From: Bryobacterales bacterium
GTDB taxonomy: Bacteria; Acidobacteriota; Terriglobia; Bryobacterales; Bryobacteraceae
DNA: 64,000 nt
Assembly (NCBI GenBank): GCA_020847975.1
Contig: JADLBD010000279.1
Span: forward strand, 22,421-86,420
Reading direction: 5' to 3'
This document shows, piece after piece, positions 7,596 through 16,601 of the stretch. The position numbers were made by a program, and so were the translations under genes. How positions within the stretch are numbered: the stretch's first letter is position 1; each line of letters opens with the position of its first letter. The notes under the pieces are model-generated. The model saw nothing but the letters and a program-made list of their open reading frames with translations, was not told the DNA's origin and did not search any database.

Positions 7596-8392
7596 GTGAT
7601 TGTGGACATCAACGGCTACTTTGTCTCCTCGATCACAATTGGCTCCAACTTTTACCCCACCTCACCGTGCCGTGTCTCCGACACCCGTCTGACATCCGGA
7701 AATCTGGGAGGTCCATCGATGGCCGCGGGGCAAAGCCGAATCTTTCCGGTTGCTTCGAGTAGTTGCGGTGTTCCCGCTACGGCGGCGGCATACTCATTGA
7801 ACGTGACCGCGATTCCCGATGGCCCGCTCTCCTACCTCAGTGTCTGGCCGGCGGGCGCAAGCAAACCGTTCGTTTCCACCCTCAACGCAATGACAGGAAC
7901 GGTAACCGCCAATGCAGCGATCGTTCCCGCGGGTGACAACGGAGGCATCAGCCTTTTCACCACCAATCGCGCGGACCTTGTCCTCGACAGTAATGGCTAT
8001 TTCGGTTCTTCCGGCAGCACTGGCGGTCTTTCCTTTTACCCCATTGTGCCCTGCCGGATTTCCGATACACGGCTCGCGGCAGGCGCCTTTGGCGGGCCTG
8101 TCCTGGCCGCAAACGAAACACGTTCGTATCTGGTCCCGTCCAGCGGGTGCGGTGTGCCGGCTTCGGCGCGCGCCTATTCCCTCAACGTCACTGCCGTACC
8201 GCAGGGCCGCTTTCCTACCTGACCTTATGGCCAGCCGGATCCGCACGGCCTCTGGTGTCCACATTGAACGCATTCGACGGCTCCGTGACTTCGAATGCGG
8301 CGATCGTGCCGGCGTCTCCCAACGGCTCCATCAGTATCTATGTCACCGATTCTGCCCATGTCATTCTCGATATTAACGGGTATTTTCAGTAG
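7596..8392 (+). pseudogene. Decayed repeat-type surface protein
   Basis: The remains of a secreted protein built from ~128-residue repeats. Unit 1 runs from FYPTSPCRVSDTRL to DLVLDSNGYF; unit 2 starts 384 bases later with FYPIVPCRISDTRL and ends HVILDINGYFQ. Shared internal motifs are YSLNVTA, VSTLNA, TVTANAAIVPAG and CGVPA. The upstream end of a further unit (VIVDINGYF) starts the frame, but no signal peptide or start is present, so the 5' end is lost. Near 8205-8209 one C is missing from the expected GGCCCGC run: the frame hits a stop, and the correct reading (SYLTLWPAGSARPLVST) resumes in another frame. Such repeats are familiar from acidobacterial and actinobacterial surface proteins of unknown function. 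Confidence 0.75.
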
Positions 8393-8670
8393 TAAGACCT
8401 CGTTGCGGACCGCGCACCGGGCAAGGCCTACAATTGCAGGAAGGATGTGCTGGGCGAGGTTCACTTTTCCCCATGGATTCAAGCGCTTGGAACTCAGTAC
8501 CCGGATCCCATTGTAATGTGGTGGCAACTGTGTTAAGGTTCTTTCAGAACGGTTGGCCTGTCGGTGACCAGCCGTTGGATAAGTATCGATGACTCTCACC
8601 CACCGAGCCTGTAGAGCAACCCTATACAACCCGACTCGGCGTGGTATCTCAATAAGGAGATTGCCTGTCT
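8393..8670 (+). other. Intergenic interval before the DUF465 gene
   Basis: No gene seen in 278 bases. A short inverted repeat (GGTTCT, three bases, AGAACGG) lies near 8538-8553, and an AAGGAG ribosome site stands at about 8654-8659, eleven bases before the DUF465 ATG. Any promoter must lie in this stretch, but no strong -10/-35 pair was found. Confidence 0.4.
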
Positions 8671-8907
8671 ATGGAGATCACGCAGGAACACTTGAAAGCG
8701 GATCTGATGCAATCGAGCGAAGAGTTCCGCCAACTGGTCGCGCAGCATGCGGAGTATAAAAAGCGCGTCCTGGAACTCGAGGGAAAATCCCATCCTACAC
8801 CGGAGGAGATGCTCGAAGAGGCCAGGCTGAAGAAGCTAAAACTTCAGCTCAAAGACCAGATCACAGACATGCTGAACCGTTATCAAGCGGAGCATCAGGT
8901 CGTCTAG
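8671..8907 (+). CDS. DUF465 (YdcH-like) small helical protein
   Basis: A 78-residue cytoplasmic protein that is almost entirely alpha-helical and highly charged. The pattern HLKADLMQSSEEFRQLVAQH, then LKKLKLQLKDQITDML, matches the DUF465 family, small coiled-coil hairpins found widely in bacteria with no settled biochemical role. It has its own ribosome site and is followed 30 bases downstream by a strong terminator, so it appears to be a single-gene transcript. Length is normal for the family. Confidence 0.88.
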   Translation: MEITQEHLKADLMQSSEEFRQLVAQHAEYKKRVLELEGKSHPTPEEMLEEARLKKLKLQLKDQITDMLNRYQAEHQVV

Positions 8908-8937
8908 GATCGCATCAGAGACGCAAACTCTGAAGAG

Positions 8938-8980
8938 AAGCCCGATTCGGTGAAAGCGCCGGGTCGGGCTTTTGTTTTTG
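8938..8980 (+). terminator. Intrinsic terminator after the DUF465 gene
   Basis: AAGCCCGA (8938-8945) pairs with TCGGGCTT (8964-8971), leaving an 18-base loop that can pair further, and is followed by a T-rich run (TTGTTTTT). It closes the DUF465 transcript and also stands between it and the convergent kinase gene. Confidence 0.85.
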
Positions 8981-9011
8981 CCCGGGAAGGCGGGGACGAG
9001 TGTTTGCCCGG

Positions 9012-10310
9012 TTACTGATGCCGCCGGAAGATGTTCACCTTCCGTCCAAGATTGATCCAGAATCCGGGCGGCCGCTTTGGCACCGCGGGTGGCGCGAGAA
9101 CCGCCGCCGGGGGCGTGAGGGAGGAAGTGGAAATGCGGGGCGCGGGGGGAAGGTCGCTGGTGGCGGGGGGAGGGCGGCGGGGAACCATCTTCGCCGCCAC
9201 GGGTTTCGCCGACCGGGGCTTAGGCTTCGGCATCGGGGGAGGGGTGGGCTCCGGATCCTTCGGAGGAGACTGCGGCGCCAAGTCGGGATTCACGCCGGTT
9301 TTGCTCTTCTCGAATGCTTCGGGTGGCGGAACGGGCGGCGGCGGGGGACGCAAGGGAATGATCGTTGCGGGCTCCTTGTTGCCTTGTCGCAATTCCGGAC
9401 TCCCCATAGCCAGCGCTACGAATAGCGCCGCTACCAGGGAAAAGGCGGCAGCGGTCCATACATTCGCCGATGCCCACCACCTGCGTTCCGGCTGCGCCGA
9501 ATCCGGCACTAGCGCGACCAGGAACTCCGCGGCCGAGGCAAACCGCCGCGCCGGGTCCTTCTCGAGCGCGCGCAACAGGGCGGCGTCGAGGTGTGGCGGA
9601 AGATCCGCCCTGCGGTGAGAAGGCGGTATGGGGCGCGTTTCCGCATGCGCCAGCATCAGGTCGAACGGGGAATCCCCCTCGAAAGGCCGTTCCGTGGTGA
9701 ACAACTCGTAGAGCACCGCGGCTGTCGAGTAGATATCGGCCCGAAAGTCCACGTCCGCCGACGACTTGATCTGCTCCGGGGCGGTGTAGTGGATGGAGCC
9801 CATCATGATCCCCGATTGCGTAATCCGCCGGTCGCCGGGCTTCTTGGCAAGTCCGAAATCGGTCAATTTGATCCGGCCTTTCGGCGTCACCAGGATGTTT
9901 GCCGGCGAGATGTCCCGATGCACCACCCCGTTCTGATGGGCATGGATCAAGGCCCGAAGAATCTGACCGGCATAGGAGAGCGCCGTAAAGTACTCGACCC
10001 GGCCCCGATCCATCGTCTGCCGCAGCGATTCGCCTTCAATGAACTCCATCACCAGCAGCAGATCGTCCTGGTGCCAGAAGGCCGTATGAACCGCCGCGAT
10101 GCCCGGATGGTTCAGCTTTGCCTGCAGCATTGCCTCGCGGACGATACGCTGGGCGCGTTCTTCGTCCACGATGGTTCCATAGAACACTTTGATCGCCTCG
10201 GTGCGGCGTGTGATGCGGTGTTCCACCCGAAACACGTCCCCGCTTGCCCCAGAACCCAGATGGCTGAGGATGCGGTATTCGCCGATTTGCTGGCCGGCCT
10301 GATATCTCAC
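9012..10310 (-). CDS. Membrane-anchored Ser/Thr protein kinase (active type)
   Basis: Hanks-type kinase, 432 residues. The catalytic elements are intact: glycine loop LGSGASGDVF (residues 18-27), ATP-binding K41 (AIKVF), HRDISPANIL with catalytic D133 and N138, and DFGLAKK with Mg-binding D151. The activation segment ends at TAPEQ (~176-180) and DIYSTA (192-197) follows. A single TM lies at ~284-303, and the remaining ~130 residues are proline- and lysine-rich, probably periplasmic and disordered. It starts one base after the stop of the pseudokinase gene, so the two are cotranscribed and probably act together. Targets unknown. Confidence 0.94.
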   Translation of the reverse strand: MRYQAGQQIGEYRILSHLGSGASGDVFRVEHRITRRTEAIKVFYGTIVDEERAQRIVREAMLQAKLNHPGIAAVHTAFWHQDDLLLVMEFIEGESLRQTMDRGRVEYFTALSYAGQILRALIHAHQNGVVHRDISPANILVTPKGRIKLTDFGLAKKPGDRRITQSGIMMGSIHYTAPEQIKSSADVDFRADIYSTAAVLYELFTTERPFEGDSPFDLMLAHAETRPIPPSHRRADLPPHLDAALLRALEKDPARRFASAAEFLVALVPDSAQPERRWWASANVWTAAAFSLVAALFVALAMGSPELRQGNKEPATIIPLRPPPPPVPPPEAFEKSKTGVNPDLAPQSPPKDPEPTPPPMPKPKPRSAKPVAAKMVPRRPPPATSDLPPAPRISTSSLTPPAAVLAPPAVPKRPPGFWINLGRKVNIFRRHQ

Positions 10311-10311
10311 G

Positions 10312-11319
10312 TTATTTCAGGAACAGCGTGAAGGCGAGCAGGATGATAATCACCACGAAGGCGACGGTAAGCCAGAAGAAAGTCTGGTCGTTTGTGGGCG
10401 CTGCCTGGGCGAGAGTATGGCCGGCGGCGGGTACTGTCTGCTTGGGAGCCTGGGCCAGGGTTGGAGCCGCCCCGGTATGTATCTCCATCACGCCGTCGGG
10501 CCGCTGGAGCGCCTCGGTTAAAGCTGAGGAAAAGGCGGCAGCGGAGCGGTAGCGGTCTTCCGGCTTCTTTGCCATCGCGCGGCCTATCACCGCGCTCCAA
10601 AATCCTGGAATGTTGCGGTTGACGGTGGCCACGGGCGTAGCCTCCCGCTGAACATGCGCGAGCATCACGTCGAATTGGCTGGTTGCCTGGAACGGCTTAT
10701 GCCCGCAAAGCATTTCATAAAGGACACATCCGGCGGAGTAGATGTCTGACCGTGGATCGAGGGAGGTTGTCCCTTTCACCTGTTCCGGTGAAATGTAGTG
10801 GACGGGTCCGATCGCTGTACCCACCTGGGTGAGGTTCATTTCCCCTTTGGCCTTTGCCATGGCGAATCCCCCCAACTTCACTTCCCCACCCGGGAGGATA
10901 TAGATATTTTCCGGCGAAACTTCGCGGTGCACCACATTCTGGGAGTGGGCATGTTGAAGCGCCGCCAAGACCTGGGTCATCACCGCAACCGCCTGGAAAG
11001 GCGGGAGAGGGCCTGAGGCGAGAAGGTCGGCAAGCGTGGAGCCTTCAAGGAGTTCCGTGGTCATGATCACCATGCCGTCGATCTGGGCCGCATGATGAAA
11101 GGTGACGATGTTGGGGTGCAGCAGCCGGGCGTGCACCTTGATCTCGCGGAAAAAACGCTCGAGTGACTCCGCATCCTGTTGCAGCGATTCGGGTAACACT
11201 TTCAGCGCTTCCAGGCGCTCGGCCACAATATTGCGCACCCGGTAGACGACCTCCTTCTTCGACATGGATTGAATGTCGAGAATCTCGTAGTCGCCCAACT
11301 GGGTTCCGGTTTCGAGCAT
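10312..11319 (-). CDS. Membrane-anchored pseudokinase (degenerate Ser/Thr kinase)
   Basis: A kinase-fold protein of 335 residues that lines up position by position with the downstream kinase but lacks key residues. The glycine loop is replaced by IQSMSKKEVVYRV (no glycines). The HRD aspartate is glutamate (HREVSPENI, E133). The DFG aspartate is glycine (LGGFAMAKA, G151). K40 (EALKVL), N138 and the SPEQ and SDIYSAG elements remain. Loss of both acidic catalytic and metal-binding residues predicts no phosphotransfer. A TM at ~314-333 ends the protein with only two residues outside, unlike the kinase's long tail. It is the first gene of the pair, so it may serve as an allosteric or scaffolding partner. 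Confidence 0.9.
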   Translation of the reverse strand: MLETGTQLGDYEILDIQSMSKKEVVYRVRNIVAERLEALKVLPESLQQDAESLERFFREIKVHARLLHPNIVTFHHAAQIDGMVIMTTELLEGSTLADLLASGPLPPFQAVAVMTQVLAALQHAHSQNVVHREVSPENIYILPGGEVKLGGFAMAKAKGEMNLTQVGTAIGPVHYISPEQVKGTTSLDPRSDIYSAGCVLYEMLCGHKPFQATSQFDVMLAHVQREATPVATVNRNIPGFWSAVIGRAMAKKPEDRYRSAAAFSSALTEALQRPDGVMEIHTGAAPTLAQAPKQTVPAAGHTLAQAAPTNDQTFFWLTVAFVVIIILLAFTLFLK

Positions 11320-11506
11320 AAGCGAAAGTCTCCTGCCAATCCTTGGCGGATTGGGTCGGGGTAGTCATCCATCGGCAGTTTGGGGGGCGAGGTTTAGGGT
11401 TATTCCCTGCCTCCGCGCCTCTTCCGCAACTGAGAAAACGCGGGTGCGGGTTAATCCCCCGGCGAGAATTCGAGCCGACGCCATCCGGCTCATTATTTTC
11501 GGTTTA

Positions 11507-12643
11507 TCACGGTCTCCGGATTCTCTGAAAGGCGTCCGGAAAGCTCACCTGCTCGCCCTGCCAGGCATAGTCCATCAGCCCGTCGATGGCGGTCCAGGTG
11601 GTGTGATACCGGACGTAGATGTCCCTTTCGCCCGGGTCCCCCCAACTGCCATCCGCATTCTGGCGGTCGAGCAGGAATTCGATCCCTTCCCGGATCAGTC
11701 CGTCGGACTCGGAAAGACCAAAGGACCTGAGCGTGTCCATGAATTCACCAGTGGTTTCCACGTCTCGAGCGGCCAGATTCCGGCGGAAATGCGACTCCAG
11801 GAACCGGTATTCTTCAGGGAACCACTCCTTTCGCAACCGGTACCGGCTGTAGCCGTTGAATGTGTACACAATATGCGTGATCGCGTAAGCAACGGAATAG
11901 AATGATGCGTTCCCGGCTCCGTGTTGTCCGGGGTATGGGCGCAACGCCGGTATCCATCGGGCGACGTCTGCGAAGTGAGCACCCAGGCGGACTCCGTAGA
12001 GGTCCCCAAAATAAGTGTCGAGAAGCGCGTCGAGGAGTATATCGTAGGGGTTCAGCATCCGGAGCGCCGTTCCGCATGTCCGGCAGGTTCTGCAACCCCG
12101 CGGATTATTGCTCCCGCATCGTTTGCAGCGCGCGGGGAGGTCTGTGGGCACAGACTCCCGCACCGGATCGAACAGGAGGAAGTCTTCAGGGCGAAAGCAT
12201 TCAGCCGCCCGCCGGACTTCTTCACGAAATCCTGTATCCCGGAATCCCAGGGAATCGGCGGTGTAGCCGCCGTAGGCGAAATCGGCCACCTCATCCGCAC
12301 TGGCCTTTTCCGGCACATGCGGATTCTGACGCCGCCACCGCTGGGCCCCCTCGAGGGCCATCCCGCGGGCGATTCGCCTGACCTCAGGATCGGCGGCTGC
12401 TTCGGAGGTGCTGTAGAAGCACCAGATGAGGTCGGCTCCATTGGCGGCGAAAGAACGAGGGTTGCGGGCGACTTCTCCCAAAAAGTGCAGCCCCCGAAGA
12501 ACGGCGCTATGCCGGTCCTCATGTGTATATCGTGCGCCCGGCCAAAGGGGGTGGCCAAGAGGCAGATGCAGAAGAATCGCCGCGGCAAGAAATGGAGCAA
12601 TGACCGGCACGAGCTTCCATGGACGATTGCGCATGTAGGTCAC
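11507..12643 (-). CDS. Membrane-associated toroid-like protein with a zinc ribbon
   Basis: Unrecognised 378-residue protein. A hydrophobic N-terminal segment (VIAPFLAAAILLHLPLG, residues ~13-30) is a signal or membrane anchor. Helices rich in aromatic residues follow (GLHFLGEVARN, LIWCFYSTSEAA). A zinc ribbon lies in the middle: C173-x2-C176 and C184/C187-x2-C190 (RCKRCGS, CRTCRTCG). The C-terminal part contains QNADGSWGDP, the QW-like motif of terpene-cyclase/prenyltransferase alpha-alpha barrels, and YHTTWTAIDGLMDY, which suggests a six-barrel toroid. Such folds also occur in non-enzymatic proteins. The gene is divergent from the glycosidase-like gene, with 79 bases between starts. Function cannot be assigned. 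Confidence 0.72.
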   Translation of the reverse strand: MTYMRNRPWKLVPVIAPFLAAAILLHLPLGHPLWPGARYTHEDRHSAVLRGLHFLGEVARNPRSFAANGADLIWCFYSTSEAAADPEVRRIARGMALEGAQRWRRQNPHVPEKASADEVADFAYGGYTADSLGFRDTGFREEVRRAAECFRPEDFLLFDPVRESVPTDLPARCKRCGSNNPRGCRTCRTCGTALRMLNPYDILLDALLDTYFGDLYGVRLGAHFADVARWIPALRPYPGQHGAGNASFYSVAYAITHIVYTFNGYSRYRLRKEWFPEEYRFLESHFRRNLAARDVETTGEFMDTLRSFGLSESDGLIREGIEFLLDRQNADGSWGDPGERDIYVRYHTTWTAIDGLMDYAWQGEQVSFPDAFQRIRRP

Positions 12644-12711
12644 CGCCTGTTCGATCCCGCTCCTGCATTCAACATATCGAACGGGTAAACTTCAGTTTCG
12701 TCTCAAGCTGC

Positions 12712-12717
12712 TATTCT
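12712..12717 (+). promoter_or_regulatory. Candidate -10 (TATTCT) placed for a near-leaderless transcript
   Basis: TATTCT ends five bases before the GTG start of the glycosidase-like gene at 12723. With normal spacing, transcription would begin at or next to the start codon, and there is no ribosome site in the gap. No clear -35 was seen. Confidence 0.35.
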
Positions 12718-12722
12718 GAACT

Positions 12723-14843
12723 GTGAAACTCTATTCGCTCCTGCTCGGCGCCGTCATGGCGGCGCCTTGCACTCTCTACGCGCAGACACCCTGGTGGGAG
12801 GGCGAACCGCTCCGCATTATAGATCTCACCACCAGTATTACCCAACCCGATTCCAATGACCCGGCGAAGTTAGCGGCGCGCAAAGCCGAGCTTGGCTACA
12901 ATGCCGAGCATCTCGAGATCATGCGCATGCCGGGCGGTCTCGATGACCTTGGGTTTTTCTTCCGCTCGAAGGTTGCCGGCAGAGAGAATCCGGATTATCT
13001 GCGCCGCTACGCGCCGGAAGCGCACAAGCACGGGTTGCGGACGTTCATCTACTTCAACGTGCACTGGTACACGGTGAAGTTTGCCGAGCAGCATCCGGAC
13101 TGGCGGATGACGAGGGAGAACGGCAAGCCCCTCGATGGCGTGTACGACACGGGCGCCGATTTCTGCGTGAACACTCCCTGGCGCGAGTGGGTGTTCCAGG
13201 TGCTGCGGGATCTGGCGGCCTATCCGATTGACGGCATCTTCTACGACGGCCCGGTGTATCGCGCCGATACCTGTTACTGCCGCTACTGCCGCGAGAAATA
13301 TCGCAAGCAGTACGGGCGGGAAATGCCGAGCAAGACGAAGCGTACGGGGAAAGACTTCGCGCAGTTGATGGAGTTTCAGGCCAACAGCCTGAAGGACTTT
13401 CTCCACGATTCGCGAGTCATCCTGAAAGGCATCCGTCCGGATCTGGCGCTCTACATGAACGGGGGCGTGCGCGGAGCGAATTGGGCCACGGGCCGGTTCA
13501 ACCGGGAACTGATCGCCGAGCAGGACCTGCTCGGCAGCGAGGGTGGGTTCATCAGCGGCGACCTCACGAGAGTTCCGCTGTGGAAGCCCGGGCTGACGGC
13601 GCGGCTACTCGAGACGCAGGCGGGCGGAAAGCCAACCATCATCTTCTCCGCGGCCAGCCACAAGCCCTGGACGTTTTCCCTGCTTCCGGCGCCGGAACTG
13701 CGGCTGCTCTACGCCGATACCATCGCCAATGCAGCGGGCGTCTGGATGGGAATCACGCCCTTTGAATTCGAAGAGCCGGAAATGACTGCTCTGACAGAAA
13801 TGAACCGGTTTCTCGAGAAGAACAAAGCCTACTTCACGAAAACGAAGTCCGCGGCGAGGGTGGGCGTTGTGTGGTCGGACGTGACGGCGAACTTCTATGC
13901 GGGGGCGGCGGCGCAACTGATCGACATTGACCGCACGGCGCAGCGTTCGAACATCGGAAATCTCGACGGGGAGTTTGCGGGGATTACGGAGTCGCTGCTC
14001 CGTTCGCATGTTCCTTTCGACGTGATCGACGATGTGACGCTCGAGAAAGAGCCCTTGGACCGCTACCAGGCGATCTTTCTGCCGAACGTCGCGTGCATGA
14101 GCGACCGCGTCGCGGCCCGCCTTCGGAAGTATGTCGAGGAGGGCGGAAATCTGTTCGCGGATTTTGAAACGTCGCTCTACGATGAGACGGGAGTCCGGCG
14201 CGGCGATTTTGCGCTTTCGCCGGTGTTTGGCGTGTCGGCAGGGAAGGGAATCGCGGGCCCCCTGCTCTGGGACTACCTGAAGCCGGTGACTACTCCACAG
14301 CTTACCGCCGGCATTACGCGCAAGATGATTCCCTCCACCGCGTATTATGTGCGGACCCATGCGGGGGAGGGCGAAGTGGCATGGAAATTCACGGCGCCTT
14401 TGGCGGGACGTTATGATGGCGTTCCGAAATTGTCCGATGATCCGGGGCTCGTCATCCGGCGGCTGGGTAAAGGGATGGTTGCCTACATGCCCGGCGACTT
14501 GGGGAATTCCATCAACACCTACCATACGCCGGAGTTGCTGCAATTGGTAGCGAACGCCGGAACGCAGTTGGGCGTATCGCCGGTGCGGGTGGAAAACGCC
14601 CCGGGATCCGTGGAGGTGGTGGCGCGGCGCCAGGACAACCGGTTCCTGGTGCACCTGGTGAATTTTACCGGGGAAATGACACGGCCGATTCGCAGGATCG
14701 TGCCGCTGTCCAACGTGCGCGTAACCGTCGAAGGAAAGTATTCCAAGTCGCGGTCCCTGTGGACGGGGCAGGCGTTGCCTGTCCGAAACGGGAGCGTTAC
14801 GGTTCCCTCCCTGCAGGAATACGACGTGATCGTGTTCGAGTAA
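12723..14843 (+). CDS. Secreted glycoside hydrolase-like protein with beta-galactosidase trimerisation-like domain
   Basis: Exported 706-residue protein. Residues 1-20 are a signal peptide (KLYSLLLGAVMAAPCTLYAQ). Residues ~25-330 look like a TIM-barrel hydrolase of the hypothetical glycosyl hydrolase 6 type (HGLRTFIYFNVHWYTVKF, AEQHPDW, FQVLRDLAAYPIDGIFYDGP), with paired cysteines around residue 180 (DTCYCRYCREKY). Residues ~370-600 (ARVGVVWSDVTANFY, LLRSHVPFDVIDD, YQAIFLPNVACMSD, RLRKYVEEGGNLFADFE) match the alpha/beta trimerisation domain of GH42-like enzymes. The end is a small beta domain. Start codon GTG. Substrate unknown; an oligosaccharide role outside the cytoplasm is likely. Confidence 0.8.
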   Translation: MKLYSLLLGAVMAAPCTLYAQTPWWEGEPLRIIDLTTSITQPDSNDPAKLAARKAELGYNAEHLEIMRMPGGLDDLGFFFRSKVAGRENPDYLRRYAPEAHKHGLRTFIYFNVHWYTVKFAEQHPDWRMTRENGKPLDGVYDTGADFCVNTPWREWVFQVLRDLAAYPIDGIFYDGPVYRADTCYCRYCREKYRKQYGREMPSKTKRTGKDFAQLMEFQANSLKDFLHDSRVILKGIRPDLALYMNGGVRGANWATGRFNRELIAEQDLLGSEGGFISGDLTRVPLWKPGLTARLLETQAGGKPTIIFSAASHKPWTFSLLPAPELRLLYADTIANAAGVWMGITPFEFEEPEMTALTEMNRFLEKNKAYFTKTKSAARVGVVWSDVTANFYAGAAAQLIDIDRTAQRSNIGNLDGEFAGITESLLRSHVPFDVIDDVTLEKEPLDRYQAIFLPNVACMSDRVAARLRKYVEEGGNLFADFETSLYDETGVRRGDFALSPVFGVSAGKGIAGPLLWDYLKPVTTPQLTAGITRKMIPSTAYYVRTHAGEGEVAWKFTAPLAGRYDGVPKLSDDPGLVIRRLGKGMVAYMPGDLGNSINTYHTPELLQLVANAGTQLGVSPVRVENAPGSVEVVARRQDNRFLVHLVNFTGEMTRPIRRIVPLSNVRVTVEGKYSKSRSLWTGQALPVRNGSVTVPSLQEYDVIVFE

Positions 14844-14855
14844 CGGGAGCCGGTT

Positions 14856-15944
14856 TCACACGCGCAGAAACCAGCCCCGGCGGTATAGCGCATAGGCCAC
14901 ACCGAACATCAGGAGCGTATAAACGACGGCATAGAGCAGCGATGCGTTCCACGGGGAAGCGAGCGGCGCAAACACCTTCTGATAAACGGGCATGCGCCAA
15001 TCGAGCGCGCTGATCGCGGAATCCAGCAACTCTGACGCCATATAGACGGCGATGGCGTTCATTCCCAAAACCACGAACGGACGGAAGGGCCGCTTGTATC
15101 CCAGCCCGTCGGCAATCCATAGGAACGCCGCGAACAGGACGAAATCAAGGCCTGCCATGAACAGGGCAAAAGACGAAGTCCACAACTTCTTGTTGATGGG
15201 CAGCCATTGATCGCAGATGAGCCCCGCGGCCAGCAGCGCCACGCCGGCAGCGGTCATCCAGGCGGCGCGTGAAGAGAGCGTGCGCTTCAGAGCGAGGATC
15301 TGCCCGGCCAGAATCCCGAACAGCACCGTCGCGATAGCGGGCAGCGTGCTGACAATGCCCTCCGGATCCCAGCTTTTCGTTTGCGCGTAATTGTGCGCGC
15401 CTAACACAATGCGATCCACGTAGTGCGCGAAGTTGTGCTCGACATCCAGATGCCCCGCGCCGTATCCCGGCACGGGCGCGAATTTCATGATGAGCCAATA
15501 GCTGGATAGCAGTCCGGCAATCCAGGCAGCCTGCCCGCGAACTCCGGTTGTCAGATAAATCGCAGTGGCGGCCAGATAGCAGATGGCGATTCGCTGCAGC
15601 ACGCCCAGCACTCGCATCGTGGAAAAGTCAAAATGCGGAAAGAGGTATATCAAAAGCCCGAGACAATAGAGAATCGCCGCACGGCGAAAAGCCTGACGAA
15701 ACAGTTCCGCCCGCCCCATTCCCGCCGCCATCCGCCGTCCCAGCGCCAGCGTCATCGCCACCCCAACAATCCAAAGGAACGACGGGAATACCACATCGGT
15801 GGGAGTCCAGCCGTTCCATTCGGAATGCTCGAGCGGAGCGTAGACGAAATGCCCATTGCCGGGATCGTTCACCAGGACCATCAGCGCCATAGTGGCGCCG
15901 CGGAATGCGTCGAGGGAAGTAAGACGTTCGGACTGCAGCCCCAT
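14856..15944 (-). CDS. Membrane acyltransferase of the DUF5009/HGSNAT (NagX-like) type
   Basis: Polytopic inner-membrane protein, 362 residues, about ten hydrophobic helices. It begins with the family signature RLTSLDAFRGATMALMVLVN, then NDPGNG and a histidine in a loop (YAPLEHSEWNGWTPTDVVF) followed by PSFLWIVGVAMTLAL. This matches the heparan-alpha-glucosaminide N-acetyltransferase group, in which a membrane histidine carries acetyl to a sugar amine. Bacterial members are often called NagX and occur near amino-sugar genes. It converges on the glycosidase-like gene, 12 bases apart. A second protein of the same broad group lies at 62136-63257. Exact acceptor unknown. Confidence 0.88.
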   Translation of the reverse strand: MGLQSERLTSLDAFRGATMALMVLVNDPGNGHFVYAPLEHSEWNGWTPTDVVFPSFLWIVGVAMTLALGRRMAAGMGRAELFRQAFRRAAILYCLGLLIYLFPHFDFSTMRVLGVLQRIAICYLAATAIYLTTGVRGQAAWIAGLLSSYWLIMKFAPVPGYGAGHLDVEHNFAHYVDRIVLGAHNYAQTKSWDPEGIVSTLPAIATVLFGILAGQILALKRTLSSRAAWMTAAGVALLAAGLICDQWLPINKKLWTSSFALFMAGLDFVLFAAFLWIADGLGYKRPFRPFVVLGMNAIAVYMASELLDSAISALDWRMPVYQKVFAPLASPWNASLLYAVVYTLLMFGVAYALYRRGWFLRV

Positions 15945-16040
15945 GCTCTCAAAATCTTATCGAAATAGCGGCGGCTGTGCGGTGTATACCAGCCGGAAGC
16001 ACTCACGCGTTCACTGGGAAAAGTTGCATTGAGTCTCGCT

Positions 16041-16553
16041 TCAGAACGGCGCTTCGTCCGCCGACGGACCATACACCGCCGGAACCGCAATATCATTCAA
16101 CCGCAAGTAAACCCCTAACTGCGCCCGGTGATGAATGATGTGGCTCAGGAAAAATCGCCGCAGCACCATGCTTCGCGGCATTGTGAACATCGCCGTGCCG
16201 CCCTTCTTGAGCGACCACGGCTGCGCATAGGATTCGTCGCTTGCCGCCTCGATCGCCTTGCGCGCCGCGGCGGCGTTTTCGTCGAACATCGCCAGCAGTT
16301 GCTTGCCGTCCGTTGCCGGAGCCGGAGGTCCAGCCGCCGGCCCATCCACGGGAGCGAGGTCGAAAGAATGCTGGTTCATGGTGGCGTCCACCCACTGCGG
16401 CAGGCTGGCAACATGGCTTGCCAAAGCTCCCATGGTGGATGATTTGGCGTGCGGGCGCCAGTCGAATTTGTCGTCGGGGATGCGCTCGAGAGTCTTGCGG
16501 GTGGCGGCCATCTCGAGGTCCCATTCCGGGAGAAGATCGGCGGAAATAGACAT
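16041..16553 (-). CDS. DinB-family protein
   Basis: A 170-residue four-helix-bundle protein. The start (LLPEWDLEMAATRKTLERIP, then DDKFDWRPHAKSSTMGALASHVASL) and the late motif FFLSHIIHHRAQLGVYLRL match DinB/YfiT metal-binding bundles, which use a histidine triad (SHV at ~49, and two histidines in HIIHHRAQ) to hold a divalent metal. These proteins often carry out thiol or S-transferase chemistry, though the partner cannot be told from sequence. It follows the regulator gene, with 48 bases between, and may share its transcript. Length is normal. Confidence 0.87.
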   Translation of the reverse strand: MSISADLLPEWDLEMAATRKTLERIPDDKFDWRPHAKSSTMGALASHVASLPQWVDATMNQHSFDLAPVDGPAAGPPAPATDGKQLLAMFDENAAAARKAIEAASDESYAQPWSLKKGGTAMFTMPRSMVLRRFFLSHIIHHRAQLGVYLRLNDIAVPAVYGPSADEAPF

Positions 16554-16601
16554 GGTAAGTTACTCCAGTTGAGAGGTCAGCAAATACTGTAAGTATTTAT
16601 A

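Noticed and set aside
12650..12665. GTTCGATCCCG resembling a tRNA T-loop
   Set aside because: No acceptor stem or anticodon arm can be built around it.
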